Of a stretch of 64,000 nt of DNA, positions 33,068 through 41,774 are shown one piece after another. Position 1 is the first letter of the stretch. Each line of letters starts with the position of its first letter. Under the pieces are notes generated by a model. The model was not told where the DNA came from, searched no databases, and was given only the letters and a program-made list of their open reading frames with translations. The stretch lies in NCBI GenBank assembly GCA_047974565.1, contig JBKECN010000080.1:52446-116445 (forward strand). Direction: 5' to 3'. Source of the DNA: JBDIAG01 sp047974565 (GTDB lineage: Bacteria > Actinomycetota > Actinomycetes > Actinomycetales > CAWJMD01). The position numbers were made by a program, and so were the translations under genes.

Positions 33068-35227
33068 TCAGTGAAAGTCGGGGAGCCCTCCGGTGGGGGT
33101 GAGGCGGCCGCCGCCGCCCGGTACCGGGGGTGCCTTGGTGGCGTCGAGAGACGACCGGGCCGCCGCGGCCACCGCGTCGGCGGTGAAGCCGAACTTCTCG
33201 AAGAGCAACTTGCCGTCGGCGGAGGCGCCGTAGTGCTCAAGGCTCACGCAGCGCCCGGCATCGCCGACCACCGCGCGCCAGCCGAAGGCGATACCCGCCT
33301 CGACGCTCACCCGGGCCCGCACAGCGGCAGGCAACACCGACTCGCGGTAGGCCTCATCCTGGTCGTCGAACCATTCCCAGCACGGCATCGAGACCACCCG
33401 GGTGGCGATGCCGTCGGCCTGCAACTGCTCTCTGGCGGCCAGGGCCACCTGCACCTCCGAACCGGTACCGATGAGGATCACCTCCGGTGAACCGCCGGTG
33501 GCCTCGGCCAGGACGTATGCCCCGCGTGCCACCCCGTCGGCGCTGGCCAGGGTGTCCCCGTCGGCCGGGCCGTCGCCACGGGCGACCACCGGCAGGTTCT
33601 GTCGGCTCAAGGCCAGACCGGCCGGGCGAGACGTGTTCTCCAGCACCGTCTTCCACGCGGCTGCGGTCTCGTTCGCGTCGGCGGGCCGGACGAAGTCGAG
33701 TCCCGGGATGGCCCGCAGCGCGGCGAAGTGCTCCACCGGCTGGTGGGTGGGTCCGTCCTCACCGAGACCGATGGAGTCGTGAGTCCACACGAAGATGCTG
33801 GGGATCTGCATCAGCGCGGCCAGGCGGACCGCCGGGCGCATGTAGTCGGAGAACTGCAAGAACGTGCCGCCATAGGCGCGGGTGCCTCCGTGCAGGGTGA
33901 TGCCGTTGACGATGGCACCCATCGCATGCTCGCGGATGCCGAAGTGCAGCGTGCGTCCGTAGGGTTCGGCCTTCCAGTGGGCGGTGGCGCGGCGGGCCGG
34001 GGCGAAGGACGGCTCACCGTCCATCGTCGTGTTGTTGGACTCGGCCAGGTCGGCCGAGCCGCCCCACAGTTCCGGCAGCACGTCCTTGACGGCGTTGAGC
34101 ACCTTGCCCGAGGCGGCCCGGGTCGACACTGCCTTGTCCGCTTCGAATGTGGGAAGGGTGTTGTCCCAGCCCGATGGCAGCGTGCGGGTGCGCATCCGCT
34201 CCAGCAGCCCCGCCCGCTCGGGATTCGCCTCGGACCAGGCCGTGAACGCCACGTCCCATTCCTGGTGGGCCTGGCGGCCTCGCCCGAGGAGTTGATGGGC
34301 GTGATCGAGAACCTCGGTGGCGACCTCGAAGGACTGTTCGGGGTCGAAGCCCAGTTCCTTCTTCGTGGCCTTCACCTCGTCCGCACCGAGGGCGGAGCCA
34401 TGGATCTTGCCGGTGTTCTGCTTGTTCGGTGCAGGCCAGCCGATGATGGTGCGCAAGGCGATGATCGACGGCTTGCCGGTCTCGTTCTTGGCAGCCTCGA
34501 GCGCCTCCCACAGCGCTGGGACGTCCTCGTGGTAGGCGCCGCCGGCCGTCCAGTCCACGCGTTGGGTGTGCCAACCGTAGGCCTCGTACCGGGCCAGCAC
34601 GTCCTCGCTGAAGGCGATGTCGGTGTCGTCCTCGATGGAGATGTGGTTCTGGTCGTAGAGCACGACGAGGTTGCCGAGTTCCTGGTGGCCGGCGATCGAG
34701 GAGGCCTCGGAGGTGACGCCCTCCTCCAAGTCGCCGTCGGAGGCGAAGACGTAGACATGGTGATCGAAGGGCGAGGTGCCGGGGGCGGCATCCGGGTCGA
34801 GCAGACCACGCTCGCGACGGGCTGCCATGGCCATCCCGACGGCGGTGGCCAGGCCCTGGCCCAGCGGGCCGGTGGTCATCTCCACTCCGGGGGTGTGCCC
34901 GTACTCGGGGTGCCCCGGAGTCTGGCTGGCCCAGGTGCGCAGCGACTTGAGGTCGTCGAGGGTCATCGGATAGCCGGACAGGTACAGCTGGACGTACAGC
35001 GTGAGGCTGGAGTGCCCGCACGAGAGCACGAACCGGTCCCGGCCCAGCCAGTCGGGGTCGCTGGGATCGTGCCGCATCACCTGCTGGAAGAGCAGGTACG
35101 CGGCGGGGGCCAGGCTCATCGCGGTGCCCGGGTGGCCGTTGCCCACCTTCTCGACCGCGTCCGCGGCGAGCACCCGCGCGGTGTCCACGGCTCGGGAATC
35201 GAGGTCCGTCCAGCTGAGTGAGGTCAT
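33068..35227 (-). CDS. tkt: Transketolase
   Basis: The protein is 719 aa. It is a thiamine-diphosphate enzyme of the non-oxidative pentose phosphate pathway. GNGHPGTAMSLAPAAY, the ThDP-binding ASDGDLEEGVTSEA segment, and the pyrimidine-domain segments THDSIGLGEDGPTHQPVE and RPADANETAAAW are intact. AGAAGG lies upstream of the ATG. It is the first gene of the tkt-tal-zwf-opcA group. Confidence 0.96.
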   Translation of the reverse strand: MTSLSWTDLDSRAVDTARVLAADAVEKVGNGHPGTAMSLAPAAYLLFQQVMRHDPSDPDWLGRDRFVLSCGHSSLTLYVQLYLSGYPMTLDDLKSLRTWASQTPGHPEYGHTPGVEMTTGPLGQGLATAVGMAMAARRERGLLDPDAAPGTSPFDHHVYVFASDGDLEEGVTSEASSIAGHQELGNLVVLYDQNHISIEDDTDIAFSEDVLARYEAYGWHTQRVDWTAGGAYHEDVPALWEALEAAKNETGKPSIIALRTIIGWPAPNKQNTGKIHGSALGADEVKATKKELGFDPEQSFEVATEVLDHAHQLLGRGRQAHQEWDVAFTAWSEANPERAGLLERMRTRTLPSGWDNTLPTFEADKAVSTRAASGKVLNAVKDVLPELWGGSADLAESNNTTMDGEPSFAPARRATAHWKAEPYGRTLHFGIREHAMGAIVNGITLHGGTRAYGGTFLQFSDYMRPAVRLAALMQIPSIFVWTHDSIGLGEDGPTHQPVEHFAALRAIPGLDFVRPADANETAAAWKTVLENTSRPAGLALSRQNLPVVARGDGPADGDTLASADGVARGAYVLAEATGGSPEVILIGTGSEVQVALAAREQLQADGIATRVVSMPCWEWFDDQDEAYRESVLPAAVRARVSVEAGIAFGWRAVVGDAGRCVSLEHYGASADGKLLFEKFGFTADAVAAAARSSLDATKAPPVPGGGGRLTPTGGLPDFH

Positions 35228-35568
35228 CGGTGTGCGCCTACCTTCTGCTCGGGTCTACCGCCCGGGCGTCGAACATGGTCTGGCTGGCCGACGTGTGACG
35301 CCGACCCGGACATGCAGCGTGCCATGCGGATGTCTGGGGTCGAGGCGTGCCTGCGCCCACGACGAGGCGACATCGCGCCGACTCCCACCCTAGTGCGTAT
35401 GGCCCAGAACCTGCGATCTGTGACTATCGATCCGGAGCGGCAGGGCCACAGCTGCGGGCCCGCGCCCGCGCGGCCAGACTCGTCCGGCAAGCGCCCAGAA
35501 CTGCCACGATCTCCCAGGCCGGACTCACCCGGAGTCGGTCGGACGGTCCCTGGTGGACCCGGCTGGCC

Positions 35569-36501
35569 TCAGAAACGCAGGAACGGGTCGAGCCCGACCG
35601 CGACGAAGAGCAGCGTCAGGTACGTGATGGAGACGTGGAACACCCGCATGGCACCGGCCTGCTCTGCCGTCTCGGCGTGCTTGGCGCGCCGGGAGAGCAG
35701 GTGCACCTCGATGAGGAACCAGGCGCCGAGGGCTGCGGCCGCGATCGGGTAGAACAGGCCGGTCGGTGCCACCGGCCACAACAGCATGGAGCAGGCGACC
35801 ATGGCCCACGAGTAGGCGATGATCTGGCGCGCGACGATCTCCGGGCGTTCGACGGCCCCCAGCATCGGGACGTGGACCGCGGAATAGTCCTCGCGGTAGC
35901 GCATGGACAGTGGCCAGTAGTGCGGCGGCGTCCACAAGAAGATGACGCCGAAGAGCACGATGGCAGCCCATGAGACCGTGTCGGTGACCGCCGACCAGCC
36001 GATCAGCACCGGCATGCAACCCGCCGCCCCACCCCACACGATGTTCTGCCGGGTCCGGCGTTTGAGCATGAGGGTGTAGACGACGACGTAGAAGAGGATG
36101 GCGCCGAGGGCGAGCCAGGCCGACAGCCAGTTGACCAGCAGGCCCAGCCATACGGTGGCGACCACTCCGAGCAGGACTCCGAAGATGAGGGCGGCCCGCG
36201 CGGAGACCTCGCCGGTGACGATCGGACGGTTGCGGGTGCGCTTCATCACCGCGTCGATGTCGCGGTCGACGTACATGTTGATGGCGTTGGCGCTGCCGGC
36301 GGCCAGGGTGCCGCCGATCAGGGTGGCCAGCACCAGCCACAACGGGGGAAAGCCGCCAGCGGCCAGCAGCATGGTGGGCACCGTCGTGCACAGCAGCAAC
36401 TCGACGACGCGAAGCTTCATCAGCGCCAGATAGCCGCCGACGATCCGCCGCGCGGAGCGGGGCCGCGCCTGGCGCGTGGCGGACTGGTGCACGATGCTCA
36501 T
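35569..36501 (-). CDS. ctaB: Protoheme IX farnesyltransferase (heme O synthase)
   Basis: The protein is 310 aa with about nine transmembrane helices. It transfers farnesyl to heme b, making heme O for cytochrome oxidase. The prenyltransferase Asp motif lies in NMYVDRDIDAVMKRTRNRP, and the second conserved region WTPPHYWPLSMRYREDYSAVHVPML is present. A purine-rich AGGGGAAAGG lies just upstream of the ATG. ctaA follows 281 bp away on the same strand, transcribed toward ctaB. Confidence 0.95.
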   Translation of the reverse strand: MSIVHQSATRQARPRSARRIVGGYLALMKLRVVELLLCTTVPTMLLAAGGFPPLWLVLATLIGGTLAAGSANAINMYVDRDIDAVMKRTRNRPIVTGEVSARAALIFGVLLGVVATVWLGLLVNWLSAWLALGAILFYVVVYTLMLKRRTRQNIVWGGAAGCMPVLIGWSAVTDTVSWAAIVLFGVIFLWTPPHYWPLSMRYREDYSAVHVPMLGAVERPEIVARQIIAYSWAMVACSMLLWPVAPTGLFYPIAAAALGAWFLIEVHLLSRRAKHAETAEQAGAMRVFHVSITYLTLLFVAVGLDPFLRF

Positions 36502-36782
36502 CAGGCCTTTCCCCTGCTCTGCGGCGACCGGGCCGAGCCGCCGTTCACGTCTGACGTCCCCTGATGACGACCAGTACTGCGGGGGAGTCTATGCGCTCCG
36601 CCCCCGGGGATGCGCCACCCCGTCCCTGACGGGGCGTCCCGAGCGCCTGCGCAGGCCCGGGCCGCGGCCTACGTGAGGGCAGGGCCGCTCGGGTACACCG
36701 CCGTGCAGACCGGTTGATCGTGACCCGGCCGTCCTGGTCGGTTTGGCCCGCGGCACGCCACATCCGGCTCACTCTGTTCTGC

Positions 36783-37712
36783 TCAGGCGGCCACGGCCGT
36801 CGCCGTGGCGATGGACCTGGCCGGTTCGGGATCGAGGCGGATCTGCAGCCGGAAGCCGACCACCACGAGGGCGACCACGAGGAGACTGGCCCCCAGCATG
36901 TGCGCAGCCACCAGGGCCTCGGGAAGCCCGGTGAAGTACTGCACGTAGCCGATCAGCCCCTGAGCGAGGGTGACCGCCACGAGGGCGGCGCAGGCGTGCA
37001 GGAGGCGGGGGCGGCCTCCCGCGACCCGGACGGCGACGAGTAACCCGATCACGAGCCCGCAGAAGGCCATCACCAGATCAGCGTGCAGCCACGACACCGT
37101 GCGCGGGTCGAGGGCGAACCGAGCCGGCGTCTCGGCGTCCCCGGAGTGCGGGCCGGAGCCGGTCACGACGGTGCCGAGTACCAGGATGGCCACGGCCACG
37201 AGGACGCATACCGCATAGAGCCAGCGGATCTCGACTCGCACCGCCGGGGCGGTGGGGCCGTCGGGGGCGTCCAGCCGCAGCCAGGCGTAGACCGAGGCAG
37301 CCACCAGGAGCATCGACACGAGGAAGTGTGTGGCCACGGTCGCCGGATGCAGCCCGGTGAGCACGGTGATGCCCCCGATGACGGCTTGAGCGACGACCAG
37401 AGCGAGCGGGATCGCGGCGGGCACCAGCAGACGCCCTGGTCGTCCCGAGCGCACCTGGCGCACCCCGATGAGGATGACGGCCACCGCCGTGGCGAGCACG
37501 ACGAAGGTGAGCAGTCGGTTGCCGAACTCGATGTACTTGTGGAATCCCTCGGCCTGCTGCAGCACCGGGGTGTACGAACCCGGGACACACTGTGGCCAGG
37601 TGGGGCACCCCAGGCCGGACCCCGTCAGGCGCACCAAGCCGCCGGTGACGACGATCCCGATCTGGGCGATGACGTTGAGGAGCAGCAGGCGCCGGGACCA
37701 GGGACTGAGCAC
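36783..37712 (-). CDS. ctaA: Heme A synthase (COX15/CtaA)
   Basis: The protein is 309 aa with eight predicted transmembrane helices. It oxidises heme O to heme A. GLVRLTGSGLGCPTWPQC contains the extracellular cysteine pair, and conserved histidines appear in FHKYIEFGNR, TVATHF, WLHADLV and AAHMLGAS. The GTG start at 37712 is supported by a TAGGCT -10 exactly 6 nt upstream. ctaB lies downstream. Confidence 0.94.
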   Translation of the reverse strand: MLSPWSRRLLLLNVIAQIGIVVTGGLVRLTGSGLGCPTWPQCVPGSYTPVLQQAEGFHKYIEFGNRLLTFVVLATAVAVILIGVRQVRSGRPGRLLVPAAIPLALVVAQAVIGGITVLTGLHPATVATHFLVSMLLVAASVYAWLRLDAPDGPTAPAVRVEIRWLYAVCVLVAVAILVLGTVVTGSGPHSGDAETPARFALDPRTVSWLHADLVMAFCGLVIGLLVAVRVAGGRPRLLHACAALVAVTLAQGLIGYVQYFTGLPEALVAAHMLGASLLVVALVVVGFRLQIRLDPEPARSIATATAVAA

Positions 37713-37724
37713 CCGCCCAGCCTA
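37713..37724 (-). promoter_or_regulatory. Leaderless promoter -10 (TAGGCT) of ctaA
   Basis: Read on the minus strand, TAGGCT (37724-37719) is followed by GGGCGG and the GTG at 37712. Confidence 0.65.
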
Positions 37725-38002
37725 CGCTCGCTCGACTGCCGCCTGATCCGACCTCTGCTTCGTCGGCGAGGGCCGCAGACTTCTGCTGTCCGGCGGCTTG
37801 TCGTGTTTGCGGCCGCGTGCGGTTGGCACGCCCCCGGTTGGGTCGAATCCAGCGCGGCCCGCTCGGCCCGGCGGATACCCGCCAGTCTGCTGTGTGAACG
37901 GCGCATGTGAACGGCCGGCTCTCAGGCATTTCATTACTAGAGATTCAGTTTTGACTGGAACGTACCGATACCGGATCACAGCCTGATGACAGTCACAGAC
38001 TC

Positions 38003-39316
38003 ATGACAGGGGAGGGCATGGAGTCACGCGCCGGTATTTTCATTGACTTCGACAACATGCTCAGCGGCCTCATCGGCCTCGATCCGGAGCGGGCGTTAGC
38101 CGTCGTCCAGAATCCGGCCCGATGGATGGACCGGCTGCGTGGCACGGCACTGGCGCGCGGGGACCGGCGATGGGTGGTGCGTCGCTGTTTCATGAATCCG
38201 GCCGGATCGATCCCAGACCCGCGTGCACCATCGGAGCGGTTGACGATGTGGAAGTTCCGCCAGGGGTTCACCATGGCGGGGTTCGAGGTGATCGACTGCC
38301 CGCCGCTGACCGTCAGGCACAAGAATGCCGCCGATATCCGCCTGGTCATCGACGTGCTGGATCTGCTGGCCTGCGGGCACCCGCTCGACGAGCTTGTCGT
38401 GGTGTCCAGCGACGCCGACTTCACCCCCTTGCTGCATCGGGTCCGGGTGCAGGACGTGCACGCCACGCTGGTCTCAACCGGCGATGCCGCCCCGGCCTAC
38501 CACGGCGCCGCGGACCTGGTGATCAGTGGTCAGCAGCTGCTCGATCTGGTTGCCGACGAGCCATCCGCGGCCCCTGCCCAGGCTTGCCTCGCCCGTCCTC
38601 CAGTCGCCAGCCCAGCGCCGGCCGCACTGCCGGGCCAGGTCGCACTGCCGGGCCAGGTCGCACGGCCCACCCCGGCCGCACAGCCGCGACCGGCCGCTCG
38701 GCGCACCACGGTCGCCGGGCCGTCCAGCAAAGCAGTGACCGCGCCGCCAAGCCCCACCACTGCGGCGGCAGGCGCTCAGAGCAATCAGGATCGCCAGCAC
38801 GACAAGCGGGAGGGTTTTGCGGAGTTCAGCAGGATCGTCACCCGCCGGTATCGCCGAGCCCGGGGGCCCCTCAACCACTCGCAGGTGTGCGCCGAGTTGT
38901 ACGAAAGGCTCCGTCCGCAGATCGTCGAGACGAAGTGGTTCGGGGCGCGCTCGTTCACTGCCGCGCTGCGACTGCTCGAGTTGCCAGGGATGGTGATCGG
39001 CACGCAGCACTTCTGGGACAGCACCAGGCATCGACCTGGGTCGGGGCACACCGGCGGGGGTGCCGTCCAGGCGGCGGGTCCCAGCGCCGCCACCGGCACG
39101 AACAACGCAGGCGCTGCCCGCGCGACGAGCGGCGCAACTGCACGCACGGGCAGCAACGGCGGCACGACGAACGGCTCGTCCGCCACGGTGCCTCCTACAC
39201 CGGTACCCGCGAGGGTGCAGTCGCTGGAGTCAGGACTCGGAGGGCTCCTTGGGGAGTTCCGGACCGTGGTTCCAGGCCAGGATCGCCGGCTGCTCCCGGT
39301 AGAAACCCAGCACTGA
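38003..39316 (+). CDS. NYN (PIN-like) domain protein with C-terminal OST-HTH/LOTUS-like domain
   Basis: The protein is 437 aa. The N-terminal NYN/DUF88 domain (residues about 8-180) carries the acidic positions of PIN-like nucleases: IFIDFDNM, DIRLVIDVLDL and VVSSDADFTPLL. A Pro/Ala-rich linker with an LPGQVALPGQVA repeat (about 190-260) leads to a winged-helix OST-HTH-like domain (FAEFSRIVTRRYRRARGPLNHSQVCAEL... FTAALRLL), and a low-complexity tail follows. NYN-LOTUS combinations suggest RNA binding and cleavage. The 3' end overlaps the opposite-strand phosphatase by 87 bp. Starts at 38003 or 38018 are both possible. Confidence 0.85.
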   Translation: MTGEGMESRAGIFIDFDNMLSGLIGLDPERALAVVQNPARWMDRLRGTALARGDRRWVVRRCFMNPAGSIPDPRAPSERLTMWKFRQGFTMAGFEVIDCPPLTVRHKNAADIRLVIDVLDLLACGHPLDELVVVSSDADFTPLLHRVRVQDVHATLVSTGDAAPAYHGAADLVISGQQLLDLVADEPSAAPAQACLARPPVASPAPAALPGQVALPGQVARPTPAAQPRPAARRTTVAGPSSKAVTAPPSPTTAAAGAQSNQDRQHDKREGFAEFSRIVTRRYRRARGPLNHSQVCAELYERLRPQIVETKWFGARSFTAALRLLELPGMVIGTQHFWDSTRHRPGSGHTGGGAVQAAGPSAATGTNNAGAARATSGATARTGSNGGTTNGSSATVPPTPVPARVQSLESGLGGLLGEFRTVVPGQDRRLLPVETQH

Positions 39317-39883
39317 GACAGACCCGGGATCCAGGCTGATCGCCGCGCCGAAGCGGGGTGCCAGGCGCAGGAAAACCGCGGTGAGGATCCGCAGATAGTG
39401 GCCGTGCGCGATGAGGGCCACGTCACCGTGTGCCATCGCAGGCAGTACCCGGGTCAGCACCCGAGAAGCCCGCGCGGCCACCTCTTCGACGGTCTCGCCC
39501 GGGGTCTCGCCGCGGATCACGCCGTGGGTGAAGGCGGTCCAGTTGTAGCCGAGTTCCTTACGGATGTCCTTGGTGGTACGACCCTCGTAGCCGCCGTAGT
39601 CCCACTCGACCAGCAGCGGCTCGATGTCGGCGTCGAGGCCGGCCAGATCGGCGGTTCGGCGGGCCCGGCGCAACGGTGAGGACAGGATGAGTTTGAAGTC
39701 ATAGTCCCGCACCAGGGCGCCGGCCGCTTTGGCCAGTTCCTCGCCGTGCTGGGTGAGTGGGATGTCGGTGAGGCCGGTGTGTTGTCCTGACTTGGACCAT
39801 TCGGTCTCGCCGTGCCGGAGCAGCACGAGCTTGCCGGACGGATTGTCAGGGGCGGGCGCGTCGGGGAGCGGATCGCTAGGCAC
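39230..39883 (-). CDS. Histidine phosphatase family protein (phosphoglycerate mutase-like)
   Basis: This protein of about 217 aa contains LLRHGETEWSKSGQHTGLTDIPL (phospho-His RHG), SSPLRRARRTADLA (Arg) and ALIAHGHYLRI (second His). The substrate is unknown; acid phosphatase or a small sugar phosphatase is likely. The GTG at 39883 is preferred because TACGGT sits 7 nt upstream; the frame extends eight codons to a TTG. Its last 29 codons overlap the 3' end of the NYN gene on the other strand. Confidence 0.9.
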   Translation of the reverse strand: MPSDPLPDAPAPDNPSGKLVLLRHGETEWSKSGQHTGLTDIPLTQHGEELAKAAGALVRDYDFKLILSSPLRRARRTADLAGLDADIEPLLVEWDYGGYEGRTTKDIRKELGYNWTAFTHGVIRGETPGETVEEVAARASRVLTRVLPAMAHGDVALIAHGHYLRILTAVFLRLAPRFGAAISLDPGSVSVLGFYREQPAILAWNHGPELPKEPSES

Positions 39884-39896
39884 GGCCCCCACCGTA
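39884..39896 (-). promoter_or_regulatory. Near-leaderless promoter -10 (TACGGT) of the histidine phosphatase gene
   Basis: TACGGT on the minus strand (39896-39891) is separated by 7 nt from the GTG at 39883. Confidence 0.5.
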
Positions 39897-40100
39897 GTGC
39901 CAGGCAAGGTCGGCCACGGGAGTCTCGCGCGAGAACTCGCAGATCAGCGCGGCGAAGCGTCTGCTTCGTTGCGATTTGCCCGTCACGAGGACACCGGCCT
40001 GGGGGATGCCACCGCCCAAACCGTGCCAGGTGCCGTTTCAGCCTCGGCGGCGTGTCACGAACCTCCGCGCCTAACTCCGCGGTGCCACCCGCTTCGATCC

Positions 40101-40376
40101 TCAGACCGACAGCACGCTTCCCTCGGCGCTGACCTCGGCCTCCGGGTCGTCGAACCACACGCCGTTCTCGGCGAGATACCGGAACCGGACGGTCGACCCC
40201 TTCGGCAACGCCACGGACACACTGCGAGTGCCATTGCTGCGCTTCTTGAGTTCGTGAGTGCCGGGCGTCCAGTCGTTGAAGTCGCCGACGACGCTGACCC
40301 GGCCCAGGGGCTCTGCGGCGGGCAGCACGAACGTGACCTTGGGGTCGGTGGCCTTGGCGCTGGTCTTGCGAATCAT
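40101..40376 (-). CDS. Isoamylase early-set/CBM48-like small protein
   Basis: This 91-aa protein has the glycogen-binding beta-sandwich signature: VTFVLPAAEPLGRVSVVGDFNDWTPGTHELKKRSNG, then VSVALPKGSTVRFRYLAENGVWFDDPEAE. Stand-alone copies of this domain are common in actinobacteria; they may bind alpha-glucan or act as partners of glycogen enzymes. GAGCAGGAGC precedes the ATG. Two TTATCGTGAT repeats lie upstream. Confidence 0.88.
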   Translation of the reverse strand: MIRKTSAKATDPKVTFVLPAAEPLGRVSVVGDFNDWTPGTHELKKRSNGTRSVSVALPKGSTVRFRYLAENGVWFDDPEAEVSAEGSVLSV

Positions 40377-40394
40377 GCAATGCTCCTGCTCGGG

Positions 40395-40419
40395 TTATCG
40401 TGATGATAGTTATCGTGAT
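40395..40419. promoter_or_regulatory. 10-bp direct repeat upstream of the CBM48-like gene
   Basis: TTATCGTGAT occurs at 40395-40404 and again at 40410-40419, 15 bp apart from start to start. This A+T-rich island sits 19 bp before the minus-strand start and is a candidate regulator site. Confidence 0.5.
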
Positions 40420-40815
40420 TTCTGAGGTGGAGCGCCATTGCTCGCGCGGCTCTGCTGATGTGCGTTGGGCCCGAATCATCGGGGCCCGGACCATCAGGGC
40501 CTATCGGCTTTTCGGACGCGCGCTTGCCGAACTTGAGAGATGGCAAGCGCTCGCGGGTGCACGTCTGTCGCCGGGGCCGAGCAACGAGGAGGAAGTCAAA
40601 CCTCGTCACCGGCTGAACGAGATGGTAGCCAACTCCGGCGGGCGTGCACCAACGTCTGGAGGGCGGGTGAACGGCGTTCGTCACCCAGCGCTCCGCGCGG
40701 GCTGCCGTGATGTTCCCAGGGTCCAGCGATCTGTCGAAGCGGTGTCGTGTGACAGGCGAGCACCCCGTCCGACCGCACGTGTCGGACCCGGGGAGTAGAA
40801 GTGCGGGCACGTGAC

Positions 40816-40894
40816 CCTTCCGCCGGAAGGTTCGCATCACAGGCGTGATGGGCGAACCCGAGATGGACTCCCGCGGCGATGGCGACTCGGGTTC
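40816..40894. other. Three overlapping, mutually exclusive stem-loops
   Basis: Stem A: CCTTCC 40816-40821 with GGAAGG 40825-40830. Stem B: GGTTCGC 40829-40835 with GCGAACC 40852-40858, extended inside by ATCAC/GTGAT with 2 unpaired bases. Stem C: GAACCCGAG 40854-40862 with CTCGGGTTC 40886-40894, nine perfect pairs. B shares bases with A and with C, so the folds compete. This suggests a structured RNA or attenuator, but no downstream plus-strand gene is evident. Confidence 0.5.
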
Positions 40895-40972
40895 AGGGCG
40901 CCTGAGAGTGGGCCGCTCAAAGTGGATGGCGGCGCAAACTATCCAAGAAGCAACTGTGCAGGTAGCTCGCGG

Positions 40973-41293
40973 CTACGGGCCCAGCGAAGGTTGGTAATTG
41001 ACAAGCAAGCGTCGAGAGATGCCAACGCCCGACGCAGAGTAGGTGGCCGCGGGACACGGCCGTGCTGTAGCCGGAGACGGTGACGACCCTGCTGAACGAG
41101 GCCGCACCCCGGTCACGGTCACCCGATGCCCGCCCAGGGTGTTGGGCACGGTCACTGTCACCGAGGAGTTGACCCCGCCCTGGACCTGGGTGGCGCCGTC
41201 GACACTGACCTGGAGTGACCCGTCCTGGGAAACGTGGAAGCCGGGTGTCACGCTGGGCCCGGCCGCCTGACGAGGCGGCTGGACTCGAACCAC
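40973..41293 (-). CDS. Possible fragment of a secreted beta-rich protein
   Basis: This 106-codon frame contains FHVSQDGSLQVSVDG followed by a GGVNSSVTVTVPNTLGGHRVTV stretch. It reads like alternating beta-strands of an extracellular domain, while the ends read like noise. There is no signal peptide and no ribosome site. It may be a gene remnant. Confidence 0.3.
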   Translation of the reverse strand: MVRVQPPRQAAGPSVTPGFHVSQDGSLQVSVDGATQVQGGVNSSVTVTVPNTLGGHRVTVTGVRPRSAGSSPSPATARPCPAATYSASGVGISRRLLVNYQPSLGP

Positions 41294-41321
41294 TAGTGAC
41301 AGATGGCGCGCGGGTGCGGGC

Positions 41322-41774
41322 TCAAGGGTTCTGGGTCGCGGGGCGCCACCCTGGCGGGGGTGGATGCCGGTAGGTCCAGGAGGTCAGCGCGGTGCCGACC
41401 ATGACGGTGAGAACGCCCCAGAAGATGTGCACGTCCTTCCAGCCCGCCTCGGCGAAACCCACTTGGACCAGCACCATCACCGTTGTCGCGACGGCCAGCC
41501 CCATCAACACCGACCCGCCGATCCGGCGCAACAGCAGGTAGAGCACCAAACTGACCAGGCATGCGCACACGGTGACCACGGCACCGGTCTCATGCCAACC
41601 GAACCAGGCCGGGTTCCGGCCCAGACCGGCAGCGGCGAAACCTGCCTGACCGATCAGGCAACTCAGCACCACAGTGGCAGCCGTGCGCAGCACGATCAGG
41701 TGCGGGTGCACCGGGATCCGCGCCAGGAGCCGCTCCCACCCGGACGGCTCCGCGGCGTCCGGCGTCAGTCCCAT
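41322..41774 (-). CDS. Small membrane protein of the ABC exporter operon
   Basis: This 150-aa protein has four predicted transmembrane helices (about 26-46, 60-80, 85-105 and 112-132). ATG 41774 overlaps the permease stop by 10 nt, marking tight coupling, so it is probably a partner of the ABC exporter. An in-frame start 14 codons upstream lies inside the permease gene. No family was recognised. Confidence 0.75.
   Translation of the reverse strand: MGLTPDAAEPSGWERLLARIPVHPHLIVLRTAATVVLSCLIGQAGFAAAGLGRNPAWFGWHETGAVVTVCACLVSLVLYLLLRRIGGSVLMGLAVATTVMVLVQVGFAEAGWKDVHIFWGVLTVMVGTALTSWTYRHPPPPGWRPATQNP

Larger units (their letters stand above)
40420..41321. other. Non-coding stretch with structured elements
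   Basis: About 900 bp without a convincing gene. A plus frame from 40400 to 40798 is open but has no family features. The middle holds the overlapping stem-loops listed separately, and the right end holds a beta-rich minus-strand fragment. Confidence 0.5.

Noticed and set aside
40400..40798. 132-codon plus-strand frame after the CBM48-like gene
   Set aside because: No ribosome site, no family features, and it starts inside the direct-repeat promoter region.
41270..41320. Possible tRNA 3' end (minus strand ggttcgagtcc) near 41290
   Set aside because: Only part of the T-arm pairs and no other arms are found. It could be an integration scar but there is no supporting element.
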